Assembly (NCBI RefSeq): GCF_002300555.2
Contig: NZ_NTHN02000017.1
Location: forward strand, 1-64,000
Reading direction: 5' to 3'
DNA from: Alloyangia mangrovi
Lineage (GTDB): Bacteria > Pseudomonadota > Alphaproteobacteria > Rhodobacterales > Rhodobacteraceae
DNA length: 64,000 nucleotides
Shown here: one piece after another, positions 37,972 to 46,365 of the stretch
How the letters are laid out: every line of letters starts with the position of its first letter
Numbering within the stretch: position 1 is the first letter of the stretch
The notes under the pieces: generated by a model
Databases searched by the model: none
Seen by the model: only the letters and a program-made list of their open reading frames with translations
Told to the model about the DNA's origin: nothing
Translations under genes and position numbers: made by a program

Positions 37972-39141
37972 TCACCAATCCACGACGGTGCCGTCGGCGA
38001 GGACCGCGTTGCGCGTGTGAAGGACTTCTTGCCGGAAGGGATGATCGGCAATTTCCTTCTCATTGACCTCGAGGCCTAGACCCGGCTTATCCGGTCGATC
38101 CCAACGTCCGGGGATCTTGTCGATGGGCCATTCAACAACGCTGTCGTACCAAGGCACGGCGCCCACCATCTCTTCCTGAATGATATGGTTCGGGGTCGAG
38201 ATGCCGAAGTGCAGCGCGGCGATCCCTGCGATCGGGCCAAGCGGGTTGTGGGGAGCCACGCCGATCCCGGCGGTTTCGCACATTGCCGCAATTTTCTTTG
38301 TTTCCCAGAGCCCGCCAGCATGCACGATATCAGGTTGGGCGATGTGGAAAGCGCCGGCTTTCAGCGCCGCATCGAACCCAGCGCGACCCACAATCCGCTC
38401 GCCTGCGGCGATCGTAATCGGAGAGGTCCTTGTGAGCTCCGCCAGTGCATCAAGGTTTTCCGGCGGCACCGGCTCTTCCGCGAAGAGGATCCGAGATGGC
38501 TCCAGAACCTTGAGGAATTCACGCGCTAGGGAGGCGGAGGCCGGTCTGCCGTGGAAGTCCACCATGATGTCAATGTCAGGGCCCACCGCGGAGCGCAGGG
38601 CATCCATGGATTCTCCGACTTGGTCGATAGCCCGGTTTGGGGCGATGTAGTGGGTGTAGGGGATCGATACGACTTTTACTGCGCTGTAGCCGGCCTGGAC
38701 AACCGCACGTCCGCGTTCGGCCAGCTCGTCTGCACCGGTTTCGTATACCGAGCTCATGTTGCCCATGCCGAGGTGAGTGTAGGTCCTCAGGTGGTCACGT
38801 ACCTGACCGCCAAGAAGGCGCCACACCGGTGTGTCGAGGGACTTCCCCAGGATGTCCCAAAGCGCGATTTCGATGCCGCTTATCGCGGACATGCCAATGA
38901 CGCCCATCCGCCAGAAGCTGTGTCGCGTCATGATCTGGTAGCACTGCTCGATGTCGCGAGGGTCCTGCCCGACCAACAAGGGCTGGATGTCTTCTATGGC
39001 TCCGACGACGGCCCTTGTCTTCCATTCCAATGTCGCTTCGCCCCAGCCGATGAGGCCGGGTACGTCGGTTTCGACGCGAACGAATACCCAGTTGCGCATC
39101 TCGGCATTGCATACGACGGCCGAAATCTTGGTTATATGCAC
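37972..39141 (-). CDS. enolase-superfamily sugar-acid dehydratase (galactonate dehydratase-like)
   Basis: A 389-residue mandelate racemase/muconate lactonizing-type enzyme. It shows RVETDVPGLIGWGEATLEWK, the capping-loop segment HSFWRMGVIGMSAISGIEIA, magnesium ligands in IMVDFHGRP, LFAEEPVPPEN and AAGERIVGR, and a catalytic histidine in GVAPHNPLGP. It is not close to the DgoD at 30685 in its first 100 residues, so it may act on a related aldonate (galactonate, arabinonate or fuconate). It is the first gene of the minus-strand operon, behind the operator at 39157. Confidence 0.9.
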   Translation of the reverse strand: MHITKISAVVCNAEMRNWVFVRVETDVPGLIGWGEATLEWKTRAVVGAIEDIQPLLVGQDPRDIEQCYQIMTRHSFWRMGVIGMSAISGIEIALWDILGKSLDTPVWRLLGGQVRDHLRTYTHLGMGNMSSVYETGADELAERGRAVVQAGYSAVKVVSIPYTHYIAPNRAIDQVGESMDALRSAVGPDIDIMVDFHGRPASASLAREFLKVLEPSRILFAEEPVPPENLDALAELTRTSPITIAAGERIVGRAGFDAALKAGAFHIAQPDIVHAGGLWETKKIAAMCETAGIGVAPHNPLGPIAGIAALHFGISTPNHIIQEEMVGAVPWYDSVVEWPIDKIPGRWDRPDKPGLGLEVNEKEIADHPFRQEVLHTRNAVLADGTVVDW

Positions 39142-39156
39142 TACGAATCCTCCCTT

Positions 39157-39172
39157 ATTGTAGTATAATTAA
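39157..39172. promoter_or_regulatory. candidate operator of the second galactonate operon
   Basis: ATTGTAGTATAATTAA contains the near-palindrome ATTGTAGTATAAT and starts 16 bases before the dehydratase start. Both TAGTATAAWTAA and the reverse complement ATACTACAATAA recur in the promoter of dgoK (21154-21186). Confidence 0.5.
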
Positions 39173-39329
39173 TGACCGCAAAAATTTAATCAAGAGAGAT
39201 GAAGCGCGCTCAGGCTCGGGATGAATTGCCGTGCTCAGCGTGGCTGGCAACGGTCCTGACCACGAGATTGCTGGGTCCGCGTCCCTTTGGGGCCTCGTCG
39301 GTCTGCGATACAGACTGACGAATCCGTCA

Positions 39330-39740
39330 GATTCGTGTGGACGGCGCAGCTTCCACCTTAAGATTATTTCGTAGACCCAGAAGAGATGCAGAAAGACGGC
39401 AATGCGGCGAGCCAGAGCAACCATCGCCCAGTCGCGCCGCGGCATCTGGCAACATGGGATGGCTATGTCCGGAGTGTATTGCTGCGCCGCCGGTTCAACG
39501 TGACCGTGGCCGCCTGGCACAAGGCAACCCTGAGGTTCTCATTTCCGACCTAGGCGATACCGCCTGTGACATTTCGCTCCTCAAATGGCTGTGAGAAGGT
39601 ATCCGGCCACCCCAGGGCCCTAACCTCTTCGATGACCGGAAGTGCGATGATCGCGCAGGACGCCGTTCGGAGATCCCTTAGGTAGGTGGCGTCAATCATC
39701 AGGTTCTTCTTCTAGCCGTACTCAGCAGCCAGTTCCGCCA
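39330..39740 (-). pseudogene. degenerate transposase remnants
   Basis: The minus strand of this region encodes broken pieces: LMIDATYLRDLRTAS (an IS5-type DDE transposase segment), GNENLRVALCQAATVTLN, and AMVALARRIAVFLHLFWV, which resembles the C-terminus of IS110 transposases. Stops and frame changes separate them. The mix suggests nested or chimeric insertion-sequence debris, not one gene. The whole stretch 39173-39943 holds no intact gene. Confidence 0.5.
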
Positions 39741-39860
39741 TAGTCTTCGCGCAGAAGCGACTTTCATGTGACTCGATGTTGACAACCCGGTGTTGCGGCA
39801 TGCGTTGCGCGCCAGCTTCACGAAGGGACTGAATTGGGTCTTCACGGGGATCTCCCTCGG

Positions 39861-39899
39861 GTGACCCGGGCCCCCGCCTTCGGGCGGGGGGTCACTTTT
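39861..39899 (+). terminator. GC-rich stem-loop followed by TTTT
   Basis: GTGACC...CCCGCC pairs with GGCGGG...GGTCAC around TTCG-type loop bases with a small bulge, then TTTTC. It lies downstream of the M20 gene (minus strand) but has its U-tract on the plus strand. It may be a leftover terminator of lost plus-strand sequence that now also blocks read-through. Confidence 0.5.
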
Positions 39900-39943
39900 C
39901 ATGGGACTTTCAAGCATTCTGCCCTAAGCCCTTGGTTGTCGGA

Positions 39944-41080
39944 TCAGTTCTGGTTGGACTTCCCAACAACAGCCATAAGTAGGGCGAAACGCTCAGAGAT
40001 ACTGGCGATCTCAAGGTACTCGTCCCTGCTGTGCGCGGCGCCACCGACTGGTCCAACACCGTCGACGGTCGGAACTCCCAAGGCGGCCGTGAAGTTCCCG
40101 TCGGATCCTCCCCCGGTATGCTGCCATCCTATCTTCATCCCCAACCCGAGAGCAGCCTCGTCGAAAACTGTGGCGAGGTCTCGATTGGCTTCGGAGGCAG
40201 GCATGGGCGGGCGGGTCATTCCTCCGCTCACATCGACGGTCACACCTGCGGTAGAGGGGCTGGACTGCAACTCGTCGATCCGGCGACGAACCGCGTCTGC
40301 CTGCTCTTGCGTGGAGATCCGCACATCCAGCTCTGCTCGCGCCGCGTCGGCCACGGCATTCACCGAGGTTCCACCTTCAATGAGACCGACATTGAGATTC
40401 ATGCCCTGAACGAAGTCGGTCAGCTTGTGCAACTCGAGGGTCCAATGGGCGAGTTCGTTGATCGCGCTGGCCCCGTTTTGCGGGTCGACCCCTGAATGGG
40501 CGGCCTTGCCGTTGAAGGTGAACGTATACCGGCATGATCCCTTACGGGCGATAACAAGATCGCCGTTGGATCGTGCGGGCTCGAGCACAAGGGCTCGGCG
40601 AGTGCGTCTGGCCAGGTCCTCGATCCAGCTGCGGGCATGACGCGAGCCGATCTCCTCGTGACTGTTCACGGCAACGCAGATCGAAGGCGGCACCTTTCCG
40701 GCGGTATGGTAGGCTCGCGCGAGGTAGAGCGCGAAGAGCGCCCCGGACTTCATGTCCATCACCCCGGGACCGTAGGCGCGCCCGTCCTTCGTCGAAAATG
40801 GGCGCTCGGCCGCTGTGCCCTTGGGGAAGACGGTGTCCGCATGCGCCAGAAGAAGGTAGTCGATCGTGTCGCCGCAGCCAGGGCTGAAGACCTCAAGGCA
40901 GGGCGCGAGATCGTCATGGACATGGACCTCGCGGCTGGACCAGCCGAGCTTGGCGAACTCCGCGGCGAAAAAACCGGAGATTTTGCAGACGCCCTCGCGA
41001 TCATAGCTGCCGCTGTCGATGTTCACCAGGAATTCCAGGTCCGAGAGGTAGCTTGTCAGATCAAACCCGAAAGTGTTCAT
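39944..41080 (-). CDS. M20-family metallopeptidase/amidohydrolase
   Basis: A 378-residue zinc hydrolase of the glutamate carboxypeptidase/ArgE type. Metal-site motifs are LLLAHADTVFP, GPGVMDMKSG, SHEEIGS and, at the C-terminus, GGAAHSRDEY. A lid dimerisation domain spans about residues 175-290. ATG 41080 was chosen because the conserved sequence starts there and AAGGGAC precedes it. It is the second gene of an operon with the DcuC-type transporter (62 bases). It should remove an acyl or amino acid group from an imported N-acyl amino acid or dipeptide; the substrate is unknown. Confidence 0.9.
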   Translation of the reverse strand: MNTFGFDLTSYLSDLEFLVNIDSGSYDREGVCKISGFFAAEFAKLGWSSREVHVHDDLAPCLEVFSPGCGDTIDYLLLAHADTVFPKGTAAERPFSTKDGRAYGPGVMDMKSGALFALYLARAYHTAGKVPPSICVAVNSHEEIGSRHARSWIEDLARRTRRALVLEPARSNGDLVIARKGSCRYTFTFNGKAAHSGVDPQNGASAINELAHWTLELHKLTDFVQGMNLNVGLIEGGTSVNAVADAARAELDVRISTQEQADAVRRRIDELQSSPSTAGVTVDVSGGMTRPPMPASEANRDLATVFDEAALGLGMKIGWQHTGGGSDGNFTAALGVPTVDGVGPVGGAAHSRDEYLEIASISERFALLMAVVGKSNQN

Positions 41081-41142
41081 TGGGTGTCCCTTTCGTGAAT
41101 TGGGGATACGCTGCCCCCGGGTATCGGGGGCAGCGCTGCTCG

Positions 41143-42513
41143 TCAGGTGAAGATCACTGCACTGAGCATCACGGCGACGATGCCGCCTGCGAGGGGGATG
41201 GCGCCGCGGCGCACGATCTCCATCGGGCTGCATTGCCCCGCGTCACTGACGGCGATGATCACACCTGCCACCGGGGACAGGGAGCGGCCCAGGCCCGCGA
41301 TGAGCTGCATGGGCAGCAGCATCAGCACGGGCGATGCGCCCAGGCCGCCGGCAAGGGCCGGTGCCATGTGGCCGAAGGAGAAGAACGCCGCGTTGCCGGA
41401 ACCGGTCACGATGGTGACGAGGATCACTAGGATGCACATCAGGACCGTCATCGCCGTGAGGCCGAAGCCAGCACCTTGAGCTAGATCGATCATGAAACCG
41501 ACCATGCCGATGGTTGTCAGGCCTGCTGCGAAGACTTCGGCGCAGACAACGAGCGAGACAATGCGCGAGAACATGCCCCCCATGCCATCGAAGAAGGCCA
41601 TGAAGTCCTTGGAGACCTGGCGCGGATCACCTTTGCGGAAGAACTCGCAGACCAAGCCAAGGAGCGCACCCATAAACATGGCGGTCACCACGCTGACGCT
41701 GATCCAGCTGATGAGCAGCTTGGAGAAGATCAGGATAAAGGTCAGCGGCACCAGCGGGAGCAGCGCGTAAAATGCGGGCACGTCGACCTTCTCGGCCGTG
41801 CTTGCATTGGCGTTTGCCTCTTGCTCCGCCACATGGCCCGCGCGCTTGTCGAAATACCGTGCGGTGAAATAGGTGAGGATAGCTATCACGGGGATCGTCA
41901 CGAGGGCAGTTGGGACCTGATACTGGCTGAAGTAGATCGCCACATCGAGGTCAGCGGTCGTGGCCGCGAGGTTTGCGTTGGCGGAGCCAGGACCGAGGTC
42001 GAGCACCGAGGTCATGCCGATCATCGTCGCGGCTGCCGCAGGGCTCACGCCAAGCCGAACCAGGGTCGGGAAGAATGTGCCCAGCAGCAGCATCGCAAGA
42101 CCCGAGGCGGAGGGAATGAAAATGTTGAGGACCTGTCCGACGACATAGCCCAAGGCGAGGACGAGATAGGGCGCCTTGAGCCGCCCCAGCGGACGGATCG
42201 CCATGTTCACCATCGCGTCGGTAGCGCCGATATGGTTCATGTACTTCGCGAAGCCGCCCGCTGACATGATGATCAGGCCAAGCCCTGCGATGCGGCCAGC
42301 GAGGTTGTCGCTGAAGTAGTCGAAGATATCGAGGAGCGAGAGGCCGGTAGACTCAGACTTTTTGTAGAGGATCGAAGTTTCCGGCTGCACGACCAGCGTC
42401 AAGGCGAGCAACAGCATACCCGCCAGAAGCAGGACTGTGTGAGCTTGAAATTTCTTGATGATGAGCCAAGCGGCCGCAAGCGTCACCGCCAGGCCAATGA
42501 TGAACCCGAGCAT
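41143..42513 (-). CDS. DcuC-family C4-dicarboxylate/organic anion transporter
   Basis: A 456-residue membrane protein with about twelve hydrophobic segments and DcuC-type motifs FIPSASGLAMLLLGTFFPTL and GPGSANANLAATTADLDV, and a late TGSGNAAFFSFGHMAP. Members move C4-dicarboxylates or related anions across the inner membrane. It is divergent from the LysR at 42680 and followed by an M20 hydrolase, so here it probably imports an N-acylated amino acid or dicarboxylate that the hydrolase then cleaves. Confidence 0.9.
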   Translation of the reverse strand: MLGFIIGLAVTLAAAWLIIKKFQAHTVLLLAGMLLLALTLVVQPETSILYKKSESTGLSLLDIFDYFSDNLAGRIAGLGLIIMSAGGFAKYMNHIGATDAMVNMAIRPLGRLKAPYLVLALGYVVGQVLNIFIPSASGLAMLLLGTFFPTLVRLGVSPAAAATMIGMTSVLDLGPGSANANLAATTADLDVAIYFSQYQVPTALVTIPVIAILTYFTARYFDKRAGHVAEQEANANASTAEKVDVPAFYALLPLVPLTFILIFSKLLISWISVSVVTAMFMGALLGLVCEFFRKGDPRQVSKDFMAFFDGMGGMFSRIVSLVVCAEVFAAGLTTIGMVGFMIDLAQGAGFGLTAMTVLMCILVILVTIVTGSGNAAFFSFGHMAPALAGGLGASPVLMLLPMQLIAGLGRSLSPVAGVIIAVSDAGQCSPMEIVRRGAIPLAGGIVAVMLSAVIFT

Positions 42514-42679
42514 ATTTTCTTCCTGTCGTTGTGAATCCGACCCTGTTCGGCGGGCCTTGCGCAGCGCAACGGGAGTTGCGCGCTGTCCAGATTCTGTGGT
42601 CAGGAAGCCCTAGCAGACTATAAGTATGACATTTATGCATATCTGTTATGGTAGAATCGAATTATCTGATGGATGAGCT

Positions 42680-43615
42680 ATGAACCTTCGCGCCTTGCAC
42701 GCCTTCTCTGCGGTCATAAGTGAGGGCTCCGTGACCGGGGCAGCCAAAGCTATGAACCTGAGCCAGCCGGCTGTCAGTCGTCTGATTTCTGTTCTGGAAG
42801 CTGAGCTGAAATTGAAGCTGTTCCGAAGGGAGGGTCGTAGCCTGAGCCTGACAGATCATGGTCAGGAGTTTGCACGTGAGGCAGGTCGAATCTTGGCAGG
42901 AGTCCGCGAGCTCCCTGCGATTGCGGAAGAAATTCGGAACCGTCGGAGCAAGATCTTCAGGGTCGTCAGCATGCCGCGCACCTCGCTGTCCGTCGTCGCG
43001 CCAGCTATTGCGCGTTTCTCGGAGGCGCATCCTGACGTCAAGGTGTCGCTGGATGTGAGGTCGCGGCGCGAGCTCGAGAGCTGGATCGCGGGGCGAGAAT
43101 ACGACATGAGTTTCGGGAATGTCCCGATCAGCGTTGCAACGGCGACCAGCGTGCCGCTTGCGCGCGCGGCGCTTGAGGTTTTGATGCCGGTAGGACACCC
43201 CTTGGCAGCGAAGGGCGAGGTCACACTACAGGATCTGACCAGCTACGTGCTAATCCAGAACCACCCCGGTCAGATGCTGCGGCGGCAGACGGATGTGCTT
43301 TTTGATACTCAGGGCATTCGGATCGAACATGAAATACTTGCCACAACCTCAGGCATGGCGCAGCAACTTGTCGCCGAAGGAGCAGGACTGACGATCCTGG
43401 ATAGGTTATCCACCTTCGCTACAGACGATCGCGTTGTGACTAGTAGGCCTCTGCTCCCACAAACTTGGGTCAAATTCGGTATCATCCGTCACCGCGATGA
43501 CGAGCCAAATCCGTTGGTCGATCTTCTCACCGAATTCCTGAGAAACAGGATACGTGAGTGCGCGCAATTGTGCGCCGCCTCCGGCTCGATTGTCTCTATC
43601 GAGCGGGGGGGCTGA
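42680..43615 (+). CDS. LysR-family transcriptional regulator
   Basis: A 311-residue LysR regulator with helix-turn-helix GSVTGAAKAMNLSQPAVSRL and FRREGRSLSLTDHGQEF, followed by an effector domain with RVVSMPRTSLSVVAPAIARF. It is divergent from the DcuC/M20 operon with 166 bases between starts; an interrupted inverted repeat ATAA...TTAT lies at 42620-42636. Its stop codon lies in a run of seven G (43605-43611). With six G, as in the other breaks of this window, the protein would end six residues later at 43637. Confidence 0.92.
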   Translation: MNLRALHAFSAVISEGSVTGAAKAMNLSQPAVSRLISVLEAELKLKLFRREGRSLSLTDHGQEFAREAGRILAGVRELPAIAEEIRNRRSKIFRVVSMPRTSLSVVAPAIARFSEAHPDVKVSLDVRSRRELESWIAGREYDMSFGNVPISVATATSVPLARAALEVLMPVGHPLAAKGEVTLQDLTSYVLIQNHPGQMLRRQTDVLFDTQGIRIEHEILATTSGMAQQLVAEGAGLTILDRLSTFATDDRVVTSRPLLPQTWVKFGIIRHRDDEPNPLVDLLTEFLRNRIRECAQLCAASGSIVSIERGG

Positions 43616-43730
43616 GGTTCCCAATAGCATGCCCTAAGGCGCGGAGACACGATGCGCAGATGTCTGTCGCAGCAGCCGGAGATGGTTTAGATGATGGAAA
43701 GGCCGAGCCCGTTTCCCTGAGCGGTGCTGC

Positions 43731-43998
43731 CTCCCGAGAGCTTCGTCGGCGGGCCACTGGCGCTGCTGAAGATCGACGACATCGTGCGGCTCGACCTGCC
43801 CAACCGCAGCCTCGACATGCTGGTCGACTAGGAAGAGATCGCCCGCCGCAAGGCCGCATGGACGCCGCCGGAGCCGCGCTTCGAACGGGCTGGGGCTACA
43901 TATTCTCGCGCCACGTCACGCAGGCCGACAAGGGCTGCGACTTCGATTTCCTCGAGCGCTACTTTGGCCGCGCCGCGGGTGACCCCGACATTTTCTGA
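43731..43998 (+). pseudogene. IlvD/Edd-family dehydratase, C-terminal fragment
   Basis: Reads PESFVGGPLALLKIDDIVRL, then DLPNRSLDMLVD, an in-frame stop, EEIARRKAAWTPPEPRFER, a frame change, and GYIFSRHVTQADKGCDFDFL to the end PDIF. This is the C-terminal end of an IlvD/Edd dehydratase such as L-arabinonate or dihydroxy-acid dehydratase. The N-terminal ~480 residues are absent. It is a true pseudogene; the defects are not in homopolymers. Confidence 0.8.
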
Positions 43999-44005
43999 AG
44001 TGACC

Positions 44006-44921
44006 ATGAACAGGCCCATGCTCTACATGCCCCGCGCCTTCGCCACCAGCGAGGGACGCCTCGACAGATACCAGCTCACCGGACCCGATCTGACCGGCCG
44101 CGACGGCGAGGTGCGGGCCATGGCCGTCGCTTGCACCGGCAAGGTCGATGCCAGGCTGATGGATCGCTTCCCCGCTCTGGAAATCACCGCGAAGTTCGGC
44201 CTCGGCTACCACAGCATCGACGTGGCCGCGGCGTAGGCGCGCGGGATCGTGGTGACCAACACGCCCGACGTGCTGACCGAAGAGGTTGCCGACTTTGCGC
44301 TCGGCCTGCTGATCGCCACGTCGCGGCAGCTGCCGCAGGCCGCTGCCTACCTGCGCGCCGGGCACTGCCCGCAAAGCCCTATCCGCTGACCTTCTCGCTG
44401 CGGGGTGGAGGATCGGCCCGCTCGGGCTCGGCCGGATCGGGCAGGCGATTGCCGAGAGGATCACCGCGATGAAGCTCGAGGTCGCCTATTGCACCCGCAG
44501 GCCGCGCGATCTGCCCACTTGCCCACTTGCCCACTAGCCCGATGCGCTGGCGCTTGCCGAGGTCTGCGACGCGCTGGTGGTGATCGTGCCGGGCGGCGCC
44601 GAGACCGCGGGCCTCATCGATGCAAAGGTGATCGAGGCGCTGGGGCCGCAGAGCATCCTGGTCAACGTCGTGCGCGGGTCCGTGGTGGATGAAGCCGCGC
44701 TCATCGCGGCGCTGTCGACGGGCAAACCCGGCGCGGCTGGGCTGGCTGTGTTCGAATACGAGCCGCAGGTGCCGCAGGCGCTGATCGAGCTGCAGAACAA
44801 GGTGTTGCTGCCGCATGTGGGCTCGGCAACCGAAGTCACCCGCCGGGCGATGGGCGACCGGGTTCTGGACAGCCTCGATGCCTGGTTCAGCGGCGGCAAG
44901 GTTCCGGATCAGGTCACCTGA
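44006..44921 (+). pseudogene. D-2-hydroxyacid dehydrogenase, decayed
   Basis: A full-length ~300-codon gene can be traced: MNRPMLYMPRAF, FGLGYHSIDVAAA, stop at 44234, TNTPDVLTEEVADFALGLLI, two frame changes near 44360-44410, GPLGLGRIGQAIAERITAM (NAD site), an 8-base triplication, stop at 44535, VNVVRGSVVDEAALIAAL and LLPHVGSATEVTRRAMGDR (catalytic histidine). This is the hydroxypyruvate reductase/2-ketogluconate reductase type. It follows the IlvD fragment by eight bases, so both probably come from one lost sugar-acid operon. Four or more separate lesions mean real decay. Confidence 0.85.
44512..44535 (+). repeat. three tandem copies of an 8-bp unit
   Basis: TGCCCACT is repeated three times end to end inside the decayed dehydrogenase gene. 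The last copy creates the in-frame stop TAG at 44535-44537. The expansion by slippage probably occurred after the gene lost function. Confidence 0.85.
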
Positions 44922-45264
44922 GACGTCCGGGCACTGGAGGCGAAAGCGCTCGCATCGATGCTGTGGGCTCGTCTGCTTCGGGGGCAGGAAGGCGGCTCAG
45001 CGACCCTTCATCGCGCGCCAGACCGGGAAGAGCGGCACGTATTTCTCTTCGTCGACCTGCGGGTAGAGCCCGATGATCGGCTCGCCGCCTTGACCTGCTC
45101 AATCTCCTCGACGTGTGTCGTTCGCTCATGGTGCCATCCTCCCGTGAGTGAACCTAACGCGCGCGTCCGAACAGACTTTCGTAGATGCAGCTGAGCGCTG
45201 TCCTGCCGCAAAGCACCTCAGGCCCCTTTGTGTCAGGGGATAGAGTATCCTTGACAAGCGCCAT

Positions 45265-45277
45265 CCTGTATAACAGG
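45265..45277. promoter_or_regulatory. GntR/FCD operator before the peptide-type ABC operon
   Basis: CCTGTATAACAGG is a CTGT-N3-ACAG palindrome extended by one base pair each side, 61 bases before the permease start and 8 bases after a TTGACA (-35-like) at 45251. The same core lies at 51866 and a variant at 52002, flanking the GntR gene. Confidence 0.65.
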
Positions 45278-45338
45278 TTTGTCGCACATCATGAGGGCGC
45301 CGCGCGCCCCTGTGCCGGATCAGGGAGGAAGAGCTGGC

Positions 45339-46365
45339 ATGACCTACGACACCCGCCGCCGATGGGCGGCGCTGGCCGGGCAGGGGGGGATCCATCCTCG
45401 TCACGCTTTTCGGCCTGCTCATCCTGACCTTCGTGATCGGTCGCATCATGCCCACCGATCCGGTCCGCGCCATCGTCGGCGAAGACGCGACCCGAGAGGT
45501 CTACGAGACCGTCTATCGTCAGCTCGGGCTCGACCGGCCGATGTGGGAGCAATTCTTCGTCTACCTGCGCGACGTGGCCAGCTTCGATTTCGGCACCTCG
45601 ATCCGCACCGGCCAGCCGGTGCTTCAGGACATCGTGCACGTGCTGCCCGCGACCATCGAGCTGGCGACCTTTGCCATTCTCTTCGGCGCCGGGGTCGGCA
45701 TCCCGCTCGGCGTGCTCGCGGCGGTCAAGAAGGACCGCTGGCAGGACCAGCTGATCCGCATCTTCAGCCTGATGGGCCACTCGATGCCGATCTTCTGGAC
45801 CGGGATGATCGGGCTGCTGATCTTCTACGCCGCGCTCGGCTGGGTCGGCGGCTCGGGGAGGATGAGCCAGTTCTACATCGGCCTCGTGCCCGAGCGGACC
45901 AACTTCCTGCTGATCGACAGCGCGCTTGCCGGCGAATGGGAGGTGTTCCGCTCGGCGCTCAACCACATCGTGCTGCCCGCCTCGCTGCTCGGCTACTCGT
46001 CTTCGGCCTATATCACCCGGATGACCCGCAGCTTCATGCTCGACCAGCTCGGGCAGGAATATGTGACCACCGCGCGGGTCAAGGGTCTGAGCCGCCGCCA
46101 GACCGTCTGGCGCCATGCCTTCGGCAATATTCGCGTGCAGCTTGTCACCATCGTGGCGCTGGCCTACGGCGCGCTTCTGGAAGGCGCGGTGCTGATCGAG
46201 ACGGTCTTCGCCTGGCCCGGCTTCGGTCAGTACCTGACTTCCAACCTGCTGATCGGCGACATGAACGCGGTGATGACCTGCGTTCTGATCGTGGGGGTGA
46301 TCTTCATCGCGCTGAACATCCTGTCCGACCTGCTCTACCGCATCTTCGACCCGAGGACCCGATGA
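45339..46365 (+). CDS. peptide-type ABC transporter permease (DppB type), frame break at a G7 run
   Basis: Removing one base from the seven G at 45383-45389 gives a 341-residue permease. The first helix GGSILVTLFGLLILTFVIGR then joins IMPTDPVRAIVGEDATRE and the DppB-type core, including VLPATIELATFAILFGAGVG and the inner-membrane EAA-like loop YVTTARVKGLSRRQTVWRHA. GGGAGGAAGAG precedes ATG 45339. It overlaps the next permease by four bases. As written, translation would go off frame after about 15 codons. It probably imports an oligopeptide-like or glycoside substrate. Confidence 0.85.

Noticed and set aside
43605-43611. Homopolymeric tracts in regulators as phase-variation switches
   Set aside because: The affected genes are unrelated in function (reductase, ATPase, permease, hydratase, oxidoreductase), and all need the same one-base deletion. 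A common technical cause is far more likely.
44997-45129. Small minus-strand reading MSERHTSRR... with a good GGAGGATGG leader and a plausible C-terminus GGEPIIGLYPQVDEEKYVPL in another frame
   Set aside because: A frame change near 45085 is needed, the leader ATG is not in frame with the plausible part, and I do not recognise the product. It may be the tail of a lost gene but is too short to call.
45251-45274. TTGACA at 45251 with TATAAC at 45269 as a sigma-70 promoter for the peptide-type ABC operon
   Set aside because: The spacer would be only 12 bases, outside the usual 16-18. TATAAC is part of the CTGTATAACAG operator, so only the -35-like element is noted.
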